Shown here piece by piece: positions 1-8,460 of a stretch of 61,175 nt of DNA. Within the stretch, counting starts at the first letter, position 1; each line of letters opens with the position of its first letter. The notes under the pieces are model-generated. The model had not been told where the DNA came from, made no database searches, and saw only the letters and a program-made list of their open reading frames with translations. A program made the position numbers and the translations under genes. The stretch comes from Bacteroides reticulotermitis JCM 10512. Its GTDB lineage: Bacteria; Bacteroidota; Bacteroidia; Bacteroidales; Bacteroidaceae. The stretch is from assembly GCF_000517545.1 (NCBI RefSeq), contig NZ_BAIV01000034.1, forward strand, positions 1 to 61,175. The letters run 5' to 3'.

Positions 1-40
1 TCTGATTTGATCTTTCGACTTGGAAGAGATCAAAATCAGA
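1..40 (-). terminator. Probable terminator stem-loop after ansA
   Basis: Positions 1-13 and 27-40 form an almost perfect inverted repeat (TCTGATTTGATCT against AGATCAAAATCAGA, one bulged base). It lies just downstream of the asparaginase stop codon on the minus strand. Any T-run would lie outside the window, so intrinsic termination is inferred from position and stem only. Confidence 0.5.
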
Positions 41-63
41 GGGTTATTCGATTATCTTGAGTT

Positions 64-1107
64 TTAGATCGGCTTGGTAATTTCTCCGATTAAACAAGAA
101 TTCATTTTATAGCGAATCTCTTTGTTAGATAGCCCATGGCCTAATAAAAACATAAGTTTGGTGACTGCACATTCCGGTGTACTGTCGTATCCACTGATAA
201 CTCCGGCTTCTAAAAGATGCATTCCAGTTTCGTAACGTCCCATTTCTACAGCACCGGAGGCGCATTGAGTAATGTTGACAATTACAATTCCACGATCGGT
301 TGCTTCCTTCAATTGTTGAATAAACCACTCTTTTTGCGGGGCATTCCCGGAACCAAACGTTTTCAGTACAACCGCTTTCAGTCCCGGAACATGGAGCAGA
401 GAGGTTACAATACCTTCCTGAATGCCGGGAAAAAGAGTTAGTATCACCACGTTGGTGTCGAATAAGTAGTGGGGTTTTAGCGGCTTGGTTAGGTCGGGCT
501 GGCGAATTAAGTTAGGTTCGTACTTGATGTGAATGCCTGCTTTTGCCAATGGCGGATAATTGAACGAACGAAACGCATTGAAGTTTTCCGCATTGATCTT
601 GGTAGTCCGGTTGCCACGCATCAAATGATTCTCGAAGAATATACATACTTCGGGGATCATGGCGGTACCTTCCGGATTTTTGGCGGCGGCAATTTCAATA
701 GCTGTAATCAGATTTTCTTTTCCGTCCGTACGAAGTGTGCCGATGGGGAGCTGAGAGCCGGTAAGGATGACTGGTTTACTCAGATTCTCAAGCATGAAAC
801 TAAGTGCGGAGGCCGTATATGCCATCGTATCAGTACCGTGTAGAATCACAAAACCGTCGAAGTAATCATAGTTGTAATTGATAATCTTCACGAGCTTGGC
901 CCAATAGGCAGGTTCCATATCCGATGAATCAATCGGAGGATCGAACTGATAAGAGGAGATGCGATAGTTGAATTTTTTAAGTTCAGGGACGTGCTTGAGC
1001 AAATGGTCGAAGTTGAAGTTTTCCAATGCTCCGGTTTCCGGATTTTCTATCATTCCGATTGTACCACCCGTGTAGATTAGCAAAACGGAAGGGGTTTTTA
1101 CTCTCAT
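64..1107 (-). CDS. ansA: L-asparaginase, type I (cytosolic)
   Basis: This 347-residue protein hydrolyses L-asparagine to aspartate and ammonia. The N-terminal TGGTIGM motif carries the first catalytic Thr, and HGTDTMAYTAS near residue 90 carries the second Thr-Asp pair; both are hallmarks of the asparaginase family. There is no signal peptide, and the length fits the cytosolic type I enzyme rather than the secreted type II form. A -7 promoter box lies 29 bases upstream of the start, so it is probably transcribed separately from trpA, which ends 200 bases upstream on the same strand. An ammonia-releasing enzyme fits the nitrogen theme of the window. Confidence 0.93.
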   Translation of the reverse strand: MRVKTPSVLLIYTGGTIGMIENPETGALENFNFDHLLKHVPELKKFNYRISSYQFDPPIDSSDMEPAYWAKLVKIINYNYDYFDGFVILHGTDTMAYTASALSFMLENLSKPVILTGSQLPIGTLRTDGKENLITAIEIAAAKNPEGTAMIPEVCIFFENHLMRGNRTTKINAENFNAFRSFNYPPLAKAGIHIKYEPNLIRQPDLTKPLKPHYLFDTNVVILTLFPGIQEGIVTSLLHVPGLKAVVLKTFGSGNAPQKEWFIQQLKEATDRGIVIVNITQCASGAVEMGRYETGMHLLEAGVISGYDSTPECAVTKLMFLLGHGLSNKEIRYKMNSCLIGEITKPI

Positions 1108-1135
1108 GCTTATCGGTTTTCTGTTAAATCGCTGA

Positions 1136-1143
1136 CAAATATA
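1136..1143 (-). promoter_or_regulatory. Bacteroides -7 promoter box for ansA
   Basis: Read on the minus strand this is TATATTTG, an exact match to the Bacteroidetes TAnnTTTG -7 element, 29 bases before the ansA start codon. No clear TTTG lies at the -33 position. Confidence 0.55.
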
Positions 1144-1162
1144 GGGATTTCTCGCGAATTAT

Positions 1163-1289
1163 GAATTATGAATGATGAATTATTGGCAGCTAAAATAGAT
1201 GCAAATAGGAGAAACTTATAATTAGCAAGTAAACGCTTGTGTTTTTTAACAGATCCGTTATTTCCCTTTTAGTTCATCATTCACAATTC
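1163..1289. repeat. Spaced inverted repeat between trpA and ansA
   Basis: Positions 1163-1181 (GAATTATGAATGATGAATT) and 1271-1289 (AGTTCATCATTCACAATTC) are reverse complements except at two positions. An extra direct GAATTAT copy lies just before the left arm. Folding or protein binding here could separate the trp operon from ansA, but there is no T-run typical of a terminator. Confidence 0.5.
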
Positions 1290-1307
1290 CCGATTCGTAA
1301 CATCAAA

Positions 1308-2078
1308 TTATTTGATGCTCTTTTTGAGCTCGAGGATAGCCTTCTCCGCATCCTTTTCTTCTTCAAGCAGGGTGACAAAACGACTGCCGATAATGGCTCC
1401 CGAAGCATGTTCGCAAGCCGCATCGAAAGTTGCTTTATTCGAAATCCCAAAACCTACCATCAACGGATTGACCAACTTCATATCTTCTATTTTCTTGAAG
1501 TACGCTCGTTTCTGATCATCGAAATCGCGTTGTACGCCTGTGGTAGCGGCAGATGAAACCATATAGATGAAGCCATCGGTATGCGTATCAATCTCGCGTA
1601 CGCGCTCTTCACTGGTTTCCGGAGTGATGAGCATAATTACTTTTACGTTATGGCGTTCGGCAATGCTGCGGTAGTGCTCCTGATAATCACGAAACGGAAG
1701 ATCGGGAATAATTACTCCATCAATGCCGCACTTCACACATTGTTTGCAGAAGTGCTCGAAGCCAAATTGCATGATGGGGTTGAGATAGCCCATCAATACC
1801 AAAGGGATAGTTACATCGCTGCGGATGTCTCGCAATTGATCGAACAGCAATTTGAGTGACATTCCATTGCGGAGTGATTGAGTAGCTGCATGTTGGATAA
1901 CGGCACCGTCGGCCATTGGATCACTAAAGGGAATACCGATTTCGATCATCTCGACTCCGTGCTTCTCGAGGGTACGGATAATGTGAGCCGTACTGTCTAC
2001 TGTCGGATGTCCGGCGCAGAAGTAGATAGACAATAGATCTTTCTTGTTGCTACTAAAGAGTTGATTAATTCTGTTCAT
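1308..2078 (-). CDS. trpA: Tryptophan synthase alpha chain
   Basis: This 256-residue TIM-barrel subunit cleaves indole-3-glycerol phosphate to indole and glyceraldehyde 3-phosphate and passes indole to TrpB. The segment EIGIPFSDPMADGAVIQ carries the catalytic Glu near residue 47 and the Asp of the PFSDP motif. It is the last gene of the trp operon, 21 bases after trpF, while its partner trpB is the first gene. Confidence 0.96.
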   Translation of the reverse strand: MNRINQLFSSNKKDLLSIYFCAGHPTVDSTAHIIRTLEKHGVEMIEIGIPFSDPMADGAVIQHAATQSLRNGMSLKLLFDQLRDIRSDVTIPLVLMGYLNPIMQFGFEHFCKQCVKCGIDGVIIPDLPFRDYQEHYRSIAERHNVKVIMLITPETSEERVREIDTHTDGFIYMVSSAATTGVQRDFDDQKRAYFKKIEDMKLVNPLMVGFGISNKATFDAACEHASGAIIGSRFVTLLEEEKDAEKAILELKKSIK

Positions 2079-2099
2079 GACTATTGTAATTTGATTTGT

Positions 2100-2723
2100 T
2101 TATTGTTTGAGATTGTTTAAAAAGGTGCGAATCCGCTCGCTGTCTTTCTCTCCCGGGCTGAGTTCGAAGCGGCTATTGATATCATAGCCAGCTAGTAACG
2201 GATGGTTGAAAGCACAAAGAGCCTGAGCACTTTCCATGCGTATGCCTCCACTAAGCAGGAAAGGTGTTTTTCCTTGGTAAGAAGGTAACAGGCACCAATT
2301 GAACTGAGTGCCTGATCCGCCGTGCTGCTCGCACTGTGTGTCGAAGAGGAAAAGATCGCATGAGTCTTCATACTCATCCGTCTTTTTCAAATCGGAAGAA
2401 TCGGCTATGGAAAACACTTTGATCAGTTTCACGCCTGCGGCACGCAACGAACGGCAGTAAGCCGGTGATTCCTTTCCATGCAGTTGCACATAGTCCAAGC
2501 CGAAGCGATCGGCATACATGCGGACTGTTTCTTTCTTTTCGTTGACAAACACGCCTACACGTTTGGCGCGAGTAGGCAAGTAGCCCGGAAGCTCGTGTAC
2601 ATAACGGGGAGACTTGGAATAGAAGATGAATCCCAGCATATCTATTTCTTGCATGGCTTCTATCTCTTGTATATTCTCAGCATGCCGCATGCCGCATACC
2701 TTGATTATTTTTCCGTTTATCAT
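2100..2723 (-). CDS. trpF: Phosphoribosylanthranilate isomerase
   Basis: This 207-residue protein converts N-(5-phosphoribosyl)anthranilate to CdRP, the third dedicated step to tryptophan. The N-terminal KVCGMR motif contains the catalytic Cys, and a DTQ segment in the middle together with FLLSGGI near the C-terminus shape the phosphate site of the barrel. It is a separate protein here, not fused to TrpC as in enteric bacteria. It lies 33 bases downstream of trpC in the operon. Confidence 0.95.
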   Translation of the reverse strand: MINGKIIKVCGMRHAENIQEIEAMQEIDMLGFIFYSKSPRYVHELPGYLPTRAKRVGVFVNEKKETVRMYADRFGLDYVQLHGKESPAYCRSLRAAGVKLIKVFSIADSSDLKKTDEYEDSCDLFLFDTQCEQHGGSGTQFNWCLLPSYQGKTPFLLSGGIRMESAQALCAFNHPLLAGYDINSRFELSPGEKDSERIRTFLNNLKQ

Positions 2724-2756
2724 AGAACTGGCTGTTTTAAGTGAATGAAATTAAGT

Positions 2757-3539
2757 TTATCGGGTGCCCTGTACGAATTCTTGCAAGGATTCGCCCGGCT
2801 GCGGTGTTTTCATGAAGGTTTCGCCAATCAGGAAGCCACGGAATCCGGCCTGGCGGAGACGTTTGACTGTTTGCGGATCAGATATTCCACTTTCAGAGAT
2901 AAGAACACTCTCCTGAGGTAGTTGTTCAGCCAAGCGGAATGAGTTTTCTACATTGGTGAAGAATGTACCCAGATTTCGGTTGTTGACTCCGACCATATCT
3001 ATACCTTTATATATATAAGGTAATTCGTCCGCACTGTGGATTTCGAGCAATACTTCAAGGCCTAGTTCGTGGGCTTTCTCAGTCAGGGCGTGGCACTGCT
3101 CCGGTTGCAGAGCAGCTGCGATAAGTAGTACAGCGTCTGCACCCACGATCTTTGCCTGATAAAGTTGGTATTCGTCGATGATGAAGTCTTTCCGAAGAAT
3201 AGGGATATTCACCAACGGGCGGGCGGTACGAATATCTTTCAGGCCACCGCCGAAGAACTTCTCGTCAGTCAGTATCGATAGTGCAGAAGCTCCTGCGGCA
3301 AGATAGGCCGGAACAATCTCTTCGACTCGTGCTTCCTGTTTAATCCAACCTTTGGATGGAGAGCGGCGTTTGAACTCAGCTATAATGCCCGAGTCGGAGG
3401 CAATTAATGCCTGTTTCATGGAACGTGCTTCCGGAATACCTTCGATACTTTCCAGTAACTGGTCGATGGTAATCGTTTGTTTTTGAAGATCGACCTCAAA
3501 ACGTTTGTTAGCTATAATTTCGGATAATATATCTTTCAT
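2757..3539 (-). CDS. trpC: Indole-3-glycerol phosphate synthase
   Basis: This 260-residue enzyme catalyses ring closure and decarboxylation of CdRP to indole-3-glycerol phosphate. EFKRRSPSKGWI near residue 55 is the family signature with a catalytic Glu and Lys; LRKDFI near residue 114 and the late LISESGI and LIGE segments are also typical. The length matches a stand-alone TrpC. It follows trpD with 8 bases between them, consistent with co-transcription. Confidence 0.96.
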   Translation of the reverse strand: MKDILSEIIANKRFEVDLQKQTITIDQLLESIEGIPEARSMKQALIASDSGIIAEFKRRSPSKGWIKQEARVEEIVPAYLAAGASALSILTDEKFFGGGLKDIRTARPLVNIPILRKDFIIDEYQLYQAKIVGADAVLLIAAALQPEQCHALTEKAHELGLEVLLEIHSADELPYIYKGIDMVGVNNRNLGTFFTNVENSFRLAEQLPQESVLISESGISDPQTVKRLRQAGFRGFLIGETFMKTPQPGESLQEFVQGTR

Positions 3540-3547
3540 TGCGGATC

Positions 3548-4543
3548 TTAGTTATTGAGTTCGATGAATTTTTTCAGAGTCGCTAATGCCTGTCCACTTT
3601 CTAACGATTCTTTGGCAAGTGCGATACATTCCTCGATCGGTTTCTCCGGACGCATCACTTGAATGGCAAAAGCAGCGTTGATAATGACCACATTCTTCTG
3701 AGCGTCGGTGGCTGTATTACTCATGACGCTATCGAATATCCGGGCAGCTTCTTCGGGTGTTTGACCGCCATCTAGTTCCGTGTCGAGACAACGGGCAAAG
3801 CCCAACCCTTCGGGCGTATATATCTTTTCATTGCCGCAAGTGGCTACCTTGAAACTATCCGTGAGTGATATCTCGTCATACCCGTCGAGATTGTGAACAA
3901 CGGCAAACTTCGTTTGGCTCTCCTGATATGTGTACGTATACAGCCGTAGCAACGGAAGATTGTATACACCTAATAGTTGATAAGTCGGAATGACTGGATT
4001 AACCAGTGGTCCAAGCATGTTGAAGAACGTACGTACGGCCAAGGCCTTGCGGATGGGGGCGACTGCTTTCAATGCCGGATTGAATAAAGGAGCATGCAGA
4101 TAAGCAATGTTGCACTTCTCGATGCTGCGGCGCAAATGGTCGACGTCGCTGGTAAACTTGACGCCGTGTTGTTCCATCACGTTACTGGCTCCGCTTACGG
4201 ACGTTGCACCGTAGTTGCCATGTTTAACAACCGGGAAACCTGCACCGGCTACGGTAAAGCAAGCGGCGGTGGAGATGTTGAATGTATTCTTTCCATCGCC
4301 TCCTGTGCCTACAATGTCGATGGGAGAGAACTCACTCAAGTCCACCGGAACACGCATTTCCAACAATGCGTCGCGGAAGCCGCAAAGTTCTTCAACGGAA
4401 ATGTTACGCATCAGGAAAACGGTTATCAGAGATGCTACCTGTACGTCATTGTATTGACCTTGCGTGATGTTTTGTAAGATGGTACGGGCCTCGTCGCGAC
4501 CCAGATATTGATGCTCGAAAAGCTTATATAGAATTTGTTTCAT
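3548..4543 (-). CDS. trpD: Anthranilate phosphoribosyltransferase
   Basis: This 331-residue protein joins anthranilate to PRPP. The glycine-rich GTGGDGKNTFNIST segment near residue 80 is the PRPP-binding loop. KHGNYGATSVSGASN near residue 108 is the matching anthranilate and PRPP contact region. It is a separate gene from trpG, which ends 4 bases upstream, so the two are probably translationally coupled. Confidence 0.96.
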   Translation of the reverse strand: MKQILYKLFEHQYLGRDEARTILQNITQGQYNDVQVASLITVFLMRNISVEELCGFRDALLEMRVPVDLSEFSPIDIVGTGGDGKNTFNISTAACFTVAGAGFPVVKHGNYGATSVSGASNVMEQHGVKFTSDVDHLRRSIEKCNIAYLHAPLFNPALKAVAPIRKALAVRTFFNMLGPLVNPVIPTYQLLGVYNLPLLRLYTYTYQESQTKFAVVHNLDGYDEISLTDSFKVATCGNEKIYTPEGLGFARCLDTELDGGQTPEEAARIFDSVMSNTATDAQKNVVIINAAFAIQVMRPEKPIEECIALAKESLESGQALATLKKFIELNN

Positions 4544-4547
4544 GAGG

Positions 4548-5114
4548 TTATTCGTTTAAAAAGTTTCTGATGATTTCTTTTCCTTGCGGGGTGAGAACCG
4601 ACTCGGGGTGGAACTGTATGCCGCGCACGTCGTACGTTTTATGATGAAGTGCCATAATCTGCCCTTCTTCGCTTTCGGCTGTGATTTCCAGACAATTGGG
4701 AAAGTGGTCACGACTCACGACCCAAGAGTGATAACGTCCGACAAGCAGCGAGTGTCCGAGACGGTTGAACAATACATCTTCGCGGATGATGTTTACAGGT
4801 GTTTGTACGCCGTGATACACATCTGTCAGGTTTTCGAGTGTAGCACCGAAAGCTTCCCCGATCGCTTGATGTCCCAGACAGACTCCTAATATACTTTTGC
4901 TGGGTGCATATTGCTTGATGACAGGTAGTAACAGTCCCGCTTCTTCCGGAATACCCGGTCCCGGTGAAAGGATGATTTTATCGAATCGGTCTACCTCTTT
5001 AAGAGCTATCTGGTCGTTGCGGAATACCTCTACATCGGTTGCCCCCAGTTCTTTCACCACATGCAATAAATTATAAGTGAAAGAGTCATAGTTGTCTAAA
5101 AGTAATATTTTCAT
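4548..5114 (-). CDS. trpG: Anthranilate synthase glutaminase subunit
   Basis: This 188-residue class I glutamine amidotransferase supplies ammonia to TrpE. The nucleophile Cys is in GVCLGHQAIGEAFG near residue 79, and the catalytic His-Glu pair is in IQFHPES near residue 168. The N-terminal LLLDNYDSFTYNL is typical of TrpG/PabA. It begins 4 bases after the trpE stop, which supports a stoichiometric TrpE-TrpG pair. Confidence 0.96.
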   Translation of the reverse strand: MKILLLDNYDSFTYNLLHVVKELGATDVEVFRNDQIALKEVDRFDKIILSPGPGIPEEAGLLLPVIKQYAPSKSILGVCLGHQAIGEAFGATLENLTDVYHGVQTPVNIIREDVLFNRLGHSLLVGRYHSWVVSRDHFPNCLEITAESEEGQIMALHHKTYDVRGIQFHPESVLTPQGKEIIRNFLNE

Positions 5115-5118
5115 TGTT

Positions 5119-6582
5119 TTAGTTTTTGAGGGTGACTGCTATATCTATTGCTTTCTTGAGTGCGCCGAGCTTGTTGTTAACTTCCTGTAGCTCGTATTCT
5201 TCCTGACTGCGTGCTACGATACCACCTCCTGCTTGGATCCATAATTCGTTGTTACGGCTGACAAATGTGCGGATGGTAATCGCTTGGTTTAGCTCACCGT
5301 TTAGTCCGATGAAACCAATGCAACCGCCATATGCTCCTCGGTTGTGAGGCTCGATGTCGCTGATCAGCTGCATGGCGCGTATTTTGGGTGCGCCGCTGAG
5401 CGTACCTGCGGGGAAGGTGTCGATGAAGCTTTTCATCTTGTCGGCATTCTCATTCAGTACTCCGCTTACACGGCTTACTAAGTGAATGACGTGACTATAA
5501 TATTGGGGCTCTTTGTAAAACACGACCCGTACATCGTGGCAGTTACGGGAGAGATCGTTGCGTGCGAGGTCGACCAACATCACGTGTTCCGCATTCTCTT
5601 TGGGATCGGCAAGCAAGGCTTCTGTCAACTCCTTGTCTTTCACCAAGTCACCTGTTCGGCGGGTTGTTCCGGCAATCGGATCAATGTAGGCGTTTCCGTC
5701 TTTGATTTTGCAGTGCGTCTCAGGTGAAGAACCGAAAATACGATAACCTCCGAAGTCAAAATAGAAGAGGTAAGGAGAGGGATTGATGCTTCGTAAAGCA
5801 CGATACACTTTAAAATCGTCTCCGGCATAAGGTTGAATGAAGCGTCGGGAAAGTACGATCTGAAAAACATCGCCACGTAGGCAGTGAGCAATACCCTTGC
5901 GTACGTTCGCTTTGTGTTCTTCGTCTGTGATTGGGCTGGTTGCCGGTCCGGTTACGGAGAAATTATAGGAAGCGTAATTCCGGTTTTCGATGGCCGATTC
6001 AAGTTGGTCCAATCCGCTTTCTTCGCCTTCAGCAAGCATCTCGATCAATGCCAACTCATTCTTGAAGTGATTGAACACAATCACATATTTATATAATATG
6101 TAAAGTATGTCGGGGGCGTCATTCTCTTCGGCATGACTCTCTTTGATCGAGATGTTTTCGAAGTACTTCACGGCATTGAATGTGGTATATCCATATAGTC
6201 CGCAAACATTTTTGTCCGCTCCGCTGACCTGAAACTGACTGATGAATTGATTTATCGCTTTTTCAACGGTAAACGACTTAGTCAGCGGCTCCTGATGACG
6301 GCTGTTGTCCGGATAGGAGGTGGTAACGATACCGTCGTTTATACCGATACTTGCCAATGGGCAGAGTGCGATGAATGATAAAGAGTTCTCGTCGGCGTGA
6401 TAATCTGAACTCTCCATTAGAGCCGACTGCGGATACATATCGCGTACTTTCAGGTAAATGCTGACAGGAGTATGCATATCGCCCAGCACCTGTTTGCTAT
6501 GGGTGGTATAATTGAAAATCTTGCTCAGACCTTTTTCCTGTGGAACAGAGGTCGGTTTGGATTGCTGATTTGTATTATTCAT
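5119..6582 (-). CDS. trpE: Anthranilate synthase component I
   Basis: This 487-residue chorismate-utilising enzyme makes anthranilate from chorismate with ammonia from TrpG. The C-terminal half carries the expected catalytic segments: DPIAGTTRRTG, MLVDLARNDL, and TLSGAPKIRAMQLI near residue 400. The first 20 or so residues are polar and low-complexity; homology to other TrpE proteins probably starts at the KIFNYTTHSKQVLG segment, so the true start could be slightly internal, although no better methionine is visible. It lies 54 bases after trpB. Confidence 0.95.
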   Translation of the reverse strand: MNNTNQQSKPTSVPQEKGLSKIFNYTTHSKQVLGDMHTPVSIYLKVRDMYPQSALMESSDYHADENSLSFIALCPLASIGINDGIVTTSYPDNSRHQEPLTKSFTVEKAINQFISQFQVSGADKNVCGLYGYTTFNAVKYFENISIKESHAEENDAPDILYILYKYVIVFNHFKNELALIEMLAEGEESGLDQLESAIENRNYASYNFSVTGPATSPITDEEHKANVRKGIAHCLRGDVFQIVLSRRFIQPYAGDDFKVYRALRSINPSPYLFYFDFGGYRIFGSSPETHCKIKDGNAYIDPIAGTTRRTGDLVKDKELTEALLADPKENAEHVMLVDLARNDLSRNCHDVRVVFYKEPQYYSHVIHLVSRVSGVLNENADKMKSFIDTFPAGTLSGAPKIRAMQLISDIEPHNRGAYGGCIGFIGLNGELNQAITIRTFVSRNNELWIQAGGGIVARSQEEYELQEVNNKLGALKKAIDIAVTLKN

Positions 6583-6636
6583 ACGTTTCTTCTATTATAA
6601 AATGATCCTTATTTGGTAGATACTTTTGCGATATAC

Positions 6637-7827
6637 TTAAGCGAGAGTCGAAGCGAAGTTCAGGTATGTTTCAATATCTTTGTCTCCTCGTCCGGAAACG
6701 GTTAGCACTACCACATCGTTCGGTTTGAATGTATGCTTCTTCAATGCACCGAGTGCGTGTGCCGATTCCAATGCGGGAATGATGCCTTCCAATTTGGTCA
6801 GCTCGTAGGCTGCCTCTATAGCTTCGTCGTCGTTGACAGCCAGAACAGTAGCCCGTTTTTGTGCGGCAAGGTTGGCGTGTAAGGGACCGATGCCCGGATA
6901 ATCCAAACCGGCGGAGATAGAATAAGGTTCTTCAATCTGTCCGTCTTCATTCTGAATGACGTATGTACGAGATCCATGGATGATACCTGTCTTACCCAGA
7001 TGAATGGTGGCTGCCGTCATTCCGCTGTCTATTCCTTTGCCACCTGCTTCTGCAAGAATAATGCGAATACGGGTGTCGTCGATGTAGTGGTAAATCGTTC
7101 CTGCCGCATTGCTTCCTCCGCCTACGCAGGCAATTAGGTAATCAGGATAGTCGCGTCCCTCTTTCTCTTGCAATTGCTTTTTGATTTCTTCGCTGATGAC
7201 CGATTGCAAACGTGCTACCATGTCCGGATAAGGGTGTGGACCAACAGTTGAACCAATGATGTAAAACGTATTGGTGGGATGACAACACCAGTCGCGGATG
7301 GCTTCGTTTGTAGCGTCCTTCAAGGTCATATTGCCCGAAGTAACGGGTATCACGGTTGCTCCGAGCATCTTCATTTTCTCCACATTGATATGTTGGCGTT
7401 CTACATCCGTTTTGCCCATATAGACGATACATTCTAAGTTCATCAGTGCACAAACGGTAGCCGTTGCTACACCATGCTGTCCCGCACCTGTTTCGGCAAT
7501 GATCCGCTTCTTACCCATGCGGCGGGCTAATAGGATTTGCCCAATGGTATTGTTGATTTTGTGGGCTCCGGTATGGTTCAAGTCTTCTCGTTTGAGGTAA
7601 ATCTTACAACCGTATTTTTTGGAAAGGCGATGAGCCAGATAGAGTGGGGAAGGGCGTCCTACATAGTCGCGAAGTAACTGGTCGAATTCTTGTTTGAAGT
7701 CCTCACTCTGGAGCACTTGGAGGTACGTTTCTTTTAATTCGTCTACACACTTGTGAAGAATCTCGGGTACGTAAGCACCGCCAAACTCTCCGTAATAACC
7801 ATCCTGATCTGCTAAGAAACTTTTCAT
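6637..7827 (-). CDS. trpB: Tryptophan synthase beta chain
   Basis: This 396-residue PLP enzyme condenses indole and serine to tryptophan. HTGAHKINN near residue 90 holds the PLP-binding Lys, and the glycine-rich GGGSNAAG near residue 230 binds the cofactor phosphate. It is the first structural gene of the operon and lies directly behind the attenuator, so it is the gene most immediately controlled by it. Confidence 0.97.
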   Translation of the reverse strand: MKSFLADQDGYYGEFGGAYVPEILHKCVDELKETYLQVLQSEDFKQEFDQLLRDYVGRPSPLYLAHRLSKKYGCKIYLKREDLNHTGAHKINNTIGQILLARRMGKKRIIAETGAGQHGVATATVCALMNLECIVYMGKTDVERQHINVEKMKMLGATVIPVTSGNMTLKDATNEAIRDWCCHPTNTFYIIGSTVGPHPYPDMVARLQSVISEEIKKQLQEKEGRDYPDYLIACVGGGSNAAGTIYHYIDDTRIRIILAEAGGKGIDSGMTAATIHLGKTGIIHGSRTYVIQNEDGQIEEPYSISAGLDYPGIGPLHANLAAQKRATVLAVNDDEAIEAAYELTKLEGIIPALESAHALGALKKHTFKPNDVVVLTVSGRGDKDIETYLNFASTLA

Positions 7828-7880
7828 AATTTACTGTTTTTATTTATTGTTTTTTTATTGATTTCGGGAAAAAAGAAAAT

Positions 7881-7917
7881 AAAAAGAGCCCTGCCGCAAG
7901 TTGCGACAGGGCTCTTT
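7881..7917 (-). terminator. trp attenuator terminator (arms 3:4)
   Basis: On the minus strand GAGCCCTG (7914-7907) pairs perfectly with CAGGGCTC (7893-7886), and the stem is extended by AAA/TTT pairs and an inner GC-rich part. A T-rich tract follows immediately at 7885 and below. The hairpin sits between the leader peptide stop and trpB, where a regulated terminator belongs. The upstream arm can instead pair with CAGTGCTC at 7961-7954 (7 of 8 pairs). Confidence 0.88.
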
Positions 7918-7953
7918 CAAATTTGTTATATCTTTAGTTAAGTATATACATGT

Positions 7954-7994
7954 GAGCACTGCTCCCTTACGATTGTCGGAGTTGTAAAGGGTGC
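7954..7994 (-). promoter_or_regulatory. trp attenuator pause and antiterminator segments (1 and 2)
   Basis: On the minus strand segment 1 (GCACCCTTTAC, 7994-7984), just after the three Trp codons, can pair with segment 2 (GTAAGGGAGCAGTGC, starting at 7970) as GCAC:GTGC plus CCTT(T)AC:GTAAGG with small bulges. Segment 2 also contains CAGTGCTC, which can pair with the first arm of the terminator. A ribosome stalled at the Trp codons would cover segment 1, free segment 2 and prevent termination. The pairing was worked out by eye, not by folding software. Confidence 0.75.
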
Positions 7995-8029
7995 CACCAC
8001 CAATATGTATTTACTAACATTGTTCTCAT
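7967..8029 (-). CDS. trpL: trp operon leader peptide with three consecutive Trp codons
   Basis: This 20-codon reading frame starts about 20 bases after the -7 box and ends 50 bases before the terminator hairpin. Codons 10-12 are TGG TGG TGG, preceded by Tyr and followed by His (YWWWH). Trp is rare, so three in a row directly ahead of a trp operon is the classic sign of ribosome-mediated attenuation. Low charged tRNA-Trp should stall the ribosome here and allow read-through into trpB; with ample tryptophan the terminator forms. The start is the first ATG of the predicted transcript; a second in-frame ATG lies three codons later. Confidence 0.9.
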   Translation of the reverse strand: MRTMLVNTYWWWHPLQLRQS

Positions 8030-8051
8030 GTCTTTTTCTGTTATTTCGAGG

Positions 8052-8082
8052 CAAATATAAACACTTTGTTTTAAATGGCAAA
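8052..8082 (-). promoter_or_regulatory. trp operon promoter (-33 and -7 boxes)
   Basis: On the minus strand TTTG (8082-8079) is followed after 19 bases by TATATTTG (8059-8052). This matches the Bacteroidetes housekeeping promoter (TTTG, about 19-21 bases, TAnnTTTG) in both boxes and spacing. Transcription should start near 8045, a few bases before the leader peptide. Confidence 0.85.
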
Positions 8083-8186
8083 TGTTTTCTGACTTTTTTT
8101 TATTTTCCGGTTCTTTTTTGTCATAGAACTATTTGGTGGACTTATCTGTTTTACTCTAAATAAACGTTCAAATAAAACTATCACTT

Positions 8187-8294
8187 ATGAAACAAAGAAA
8201 AGCTTTGATTGGAATTGCAGTTGTGATTTTTATCCTTTTGTTGCTCTATTGGTTGTTTGTGGCGGAAGATCTCAATGCATGGTTTGCCGGGTAA
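8187..8294 (+). CDS. Small single-pass membrane protein, unknown
   Basis: The frame encodes 35 residues: a basic start (MKQRK), about 20 hydrophobic residues forming one membrane segment, and a short tail with two acidic residues and one Trp. No function is recognised. It lies between the divergent trp promoter and the alcohol dehydrogenase, which has its own -7 box further downstream. The clean charge-hydrophobic-tail architecture is the only evidence that it is real. Confidence 0.45.
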   Translation: MKQRKALIGIAVVIFILLLLYWLFVAEDLNAWFAG

Positions 8295-8390
8295 ACATCT
8301 GATCTGTAAGAAGCGGGCACCAGAATCATTTCTCTGATATAAATCAGGAGATGGTAGCTACATTCCGCAGTCACTTTTAGTTTTATTTCT

Positions 8391-8398
8391 TATCTTTG
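8391..8398 (+). promoter_or_regulatory. Bacteroides -7 promoter box for the alcohol dehydrogenase
   Basis: TATCTTTG matches TAnnTTTG exactly and lies 62 bases before the start codon. No TTTG is seen at the -33 position. Confidence 0.55.
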
Positions 8399-8460
8399 CA
8401 TAGAAAGTATAGGGGCCTTTTATTGAGGTCCCCATGGAATTAAATTAACTATTCAGCTAT

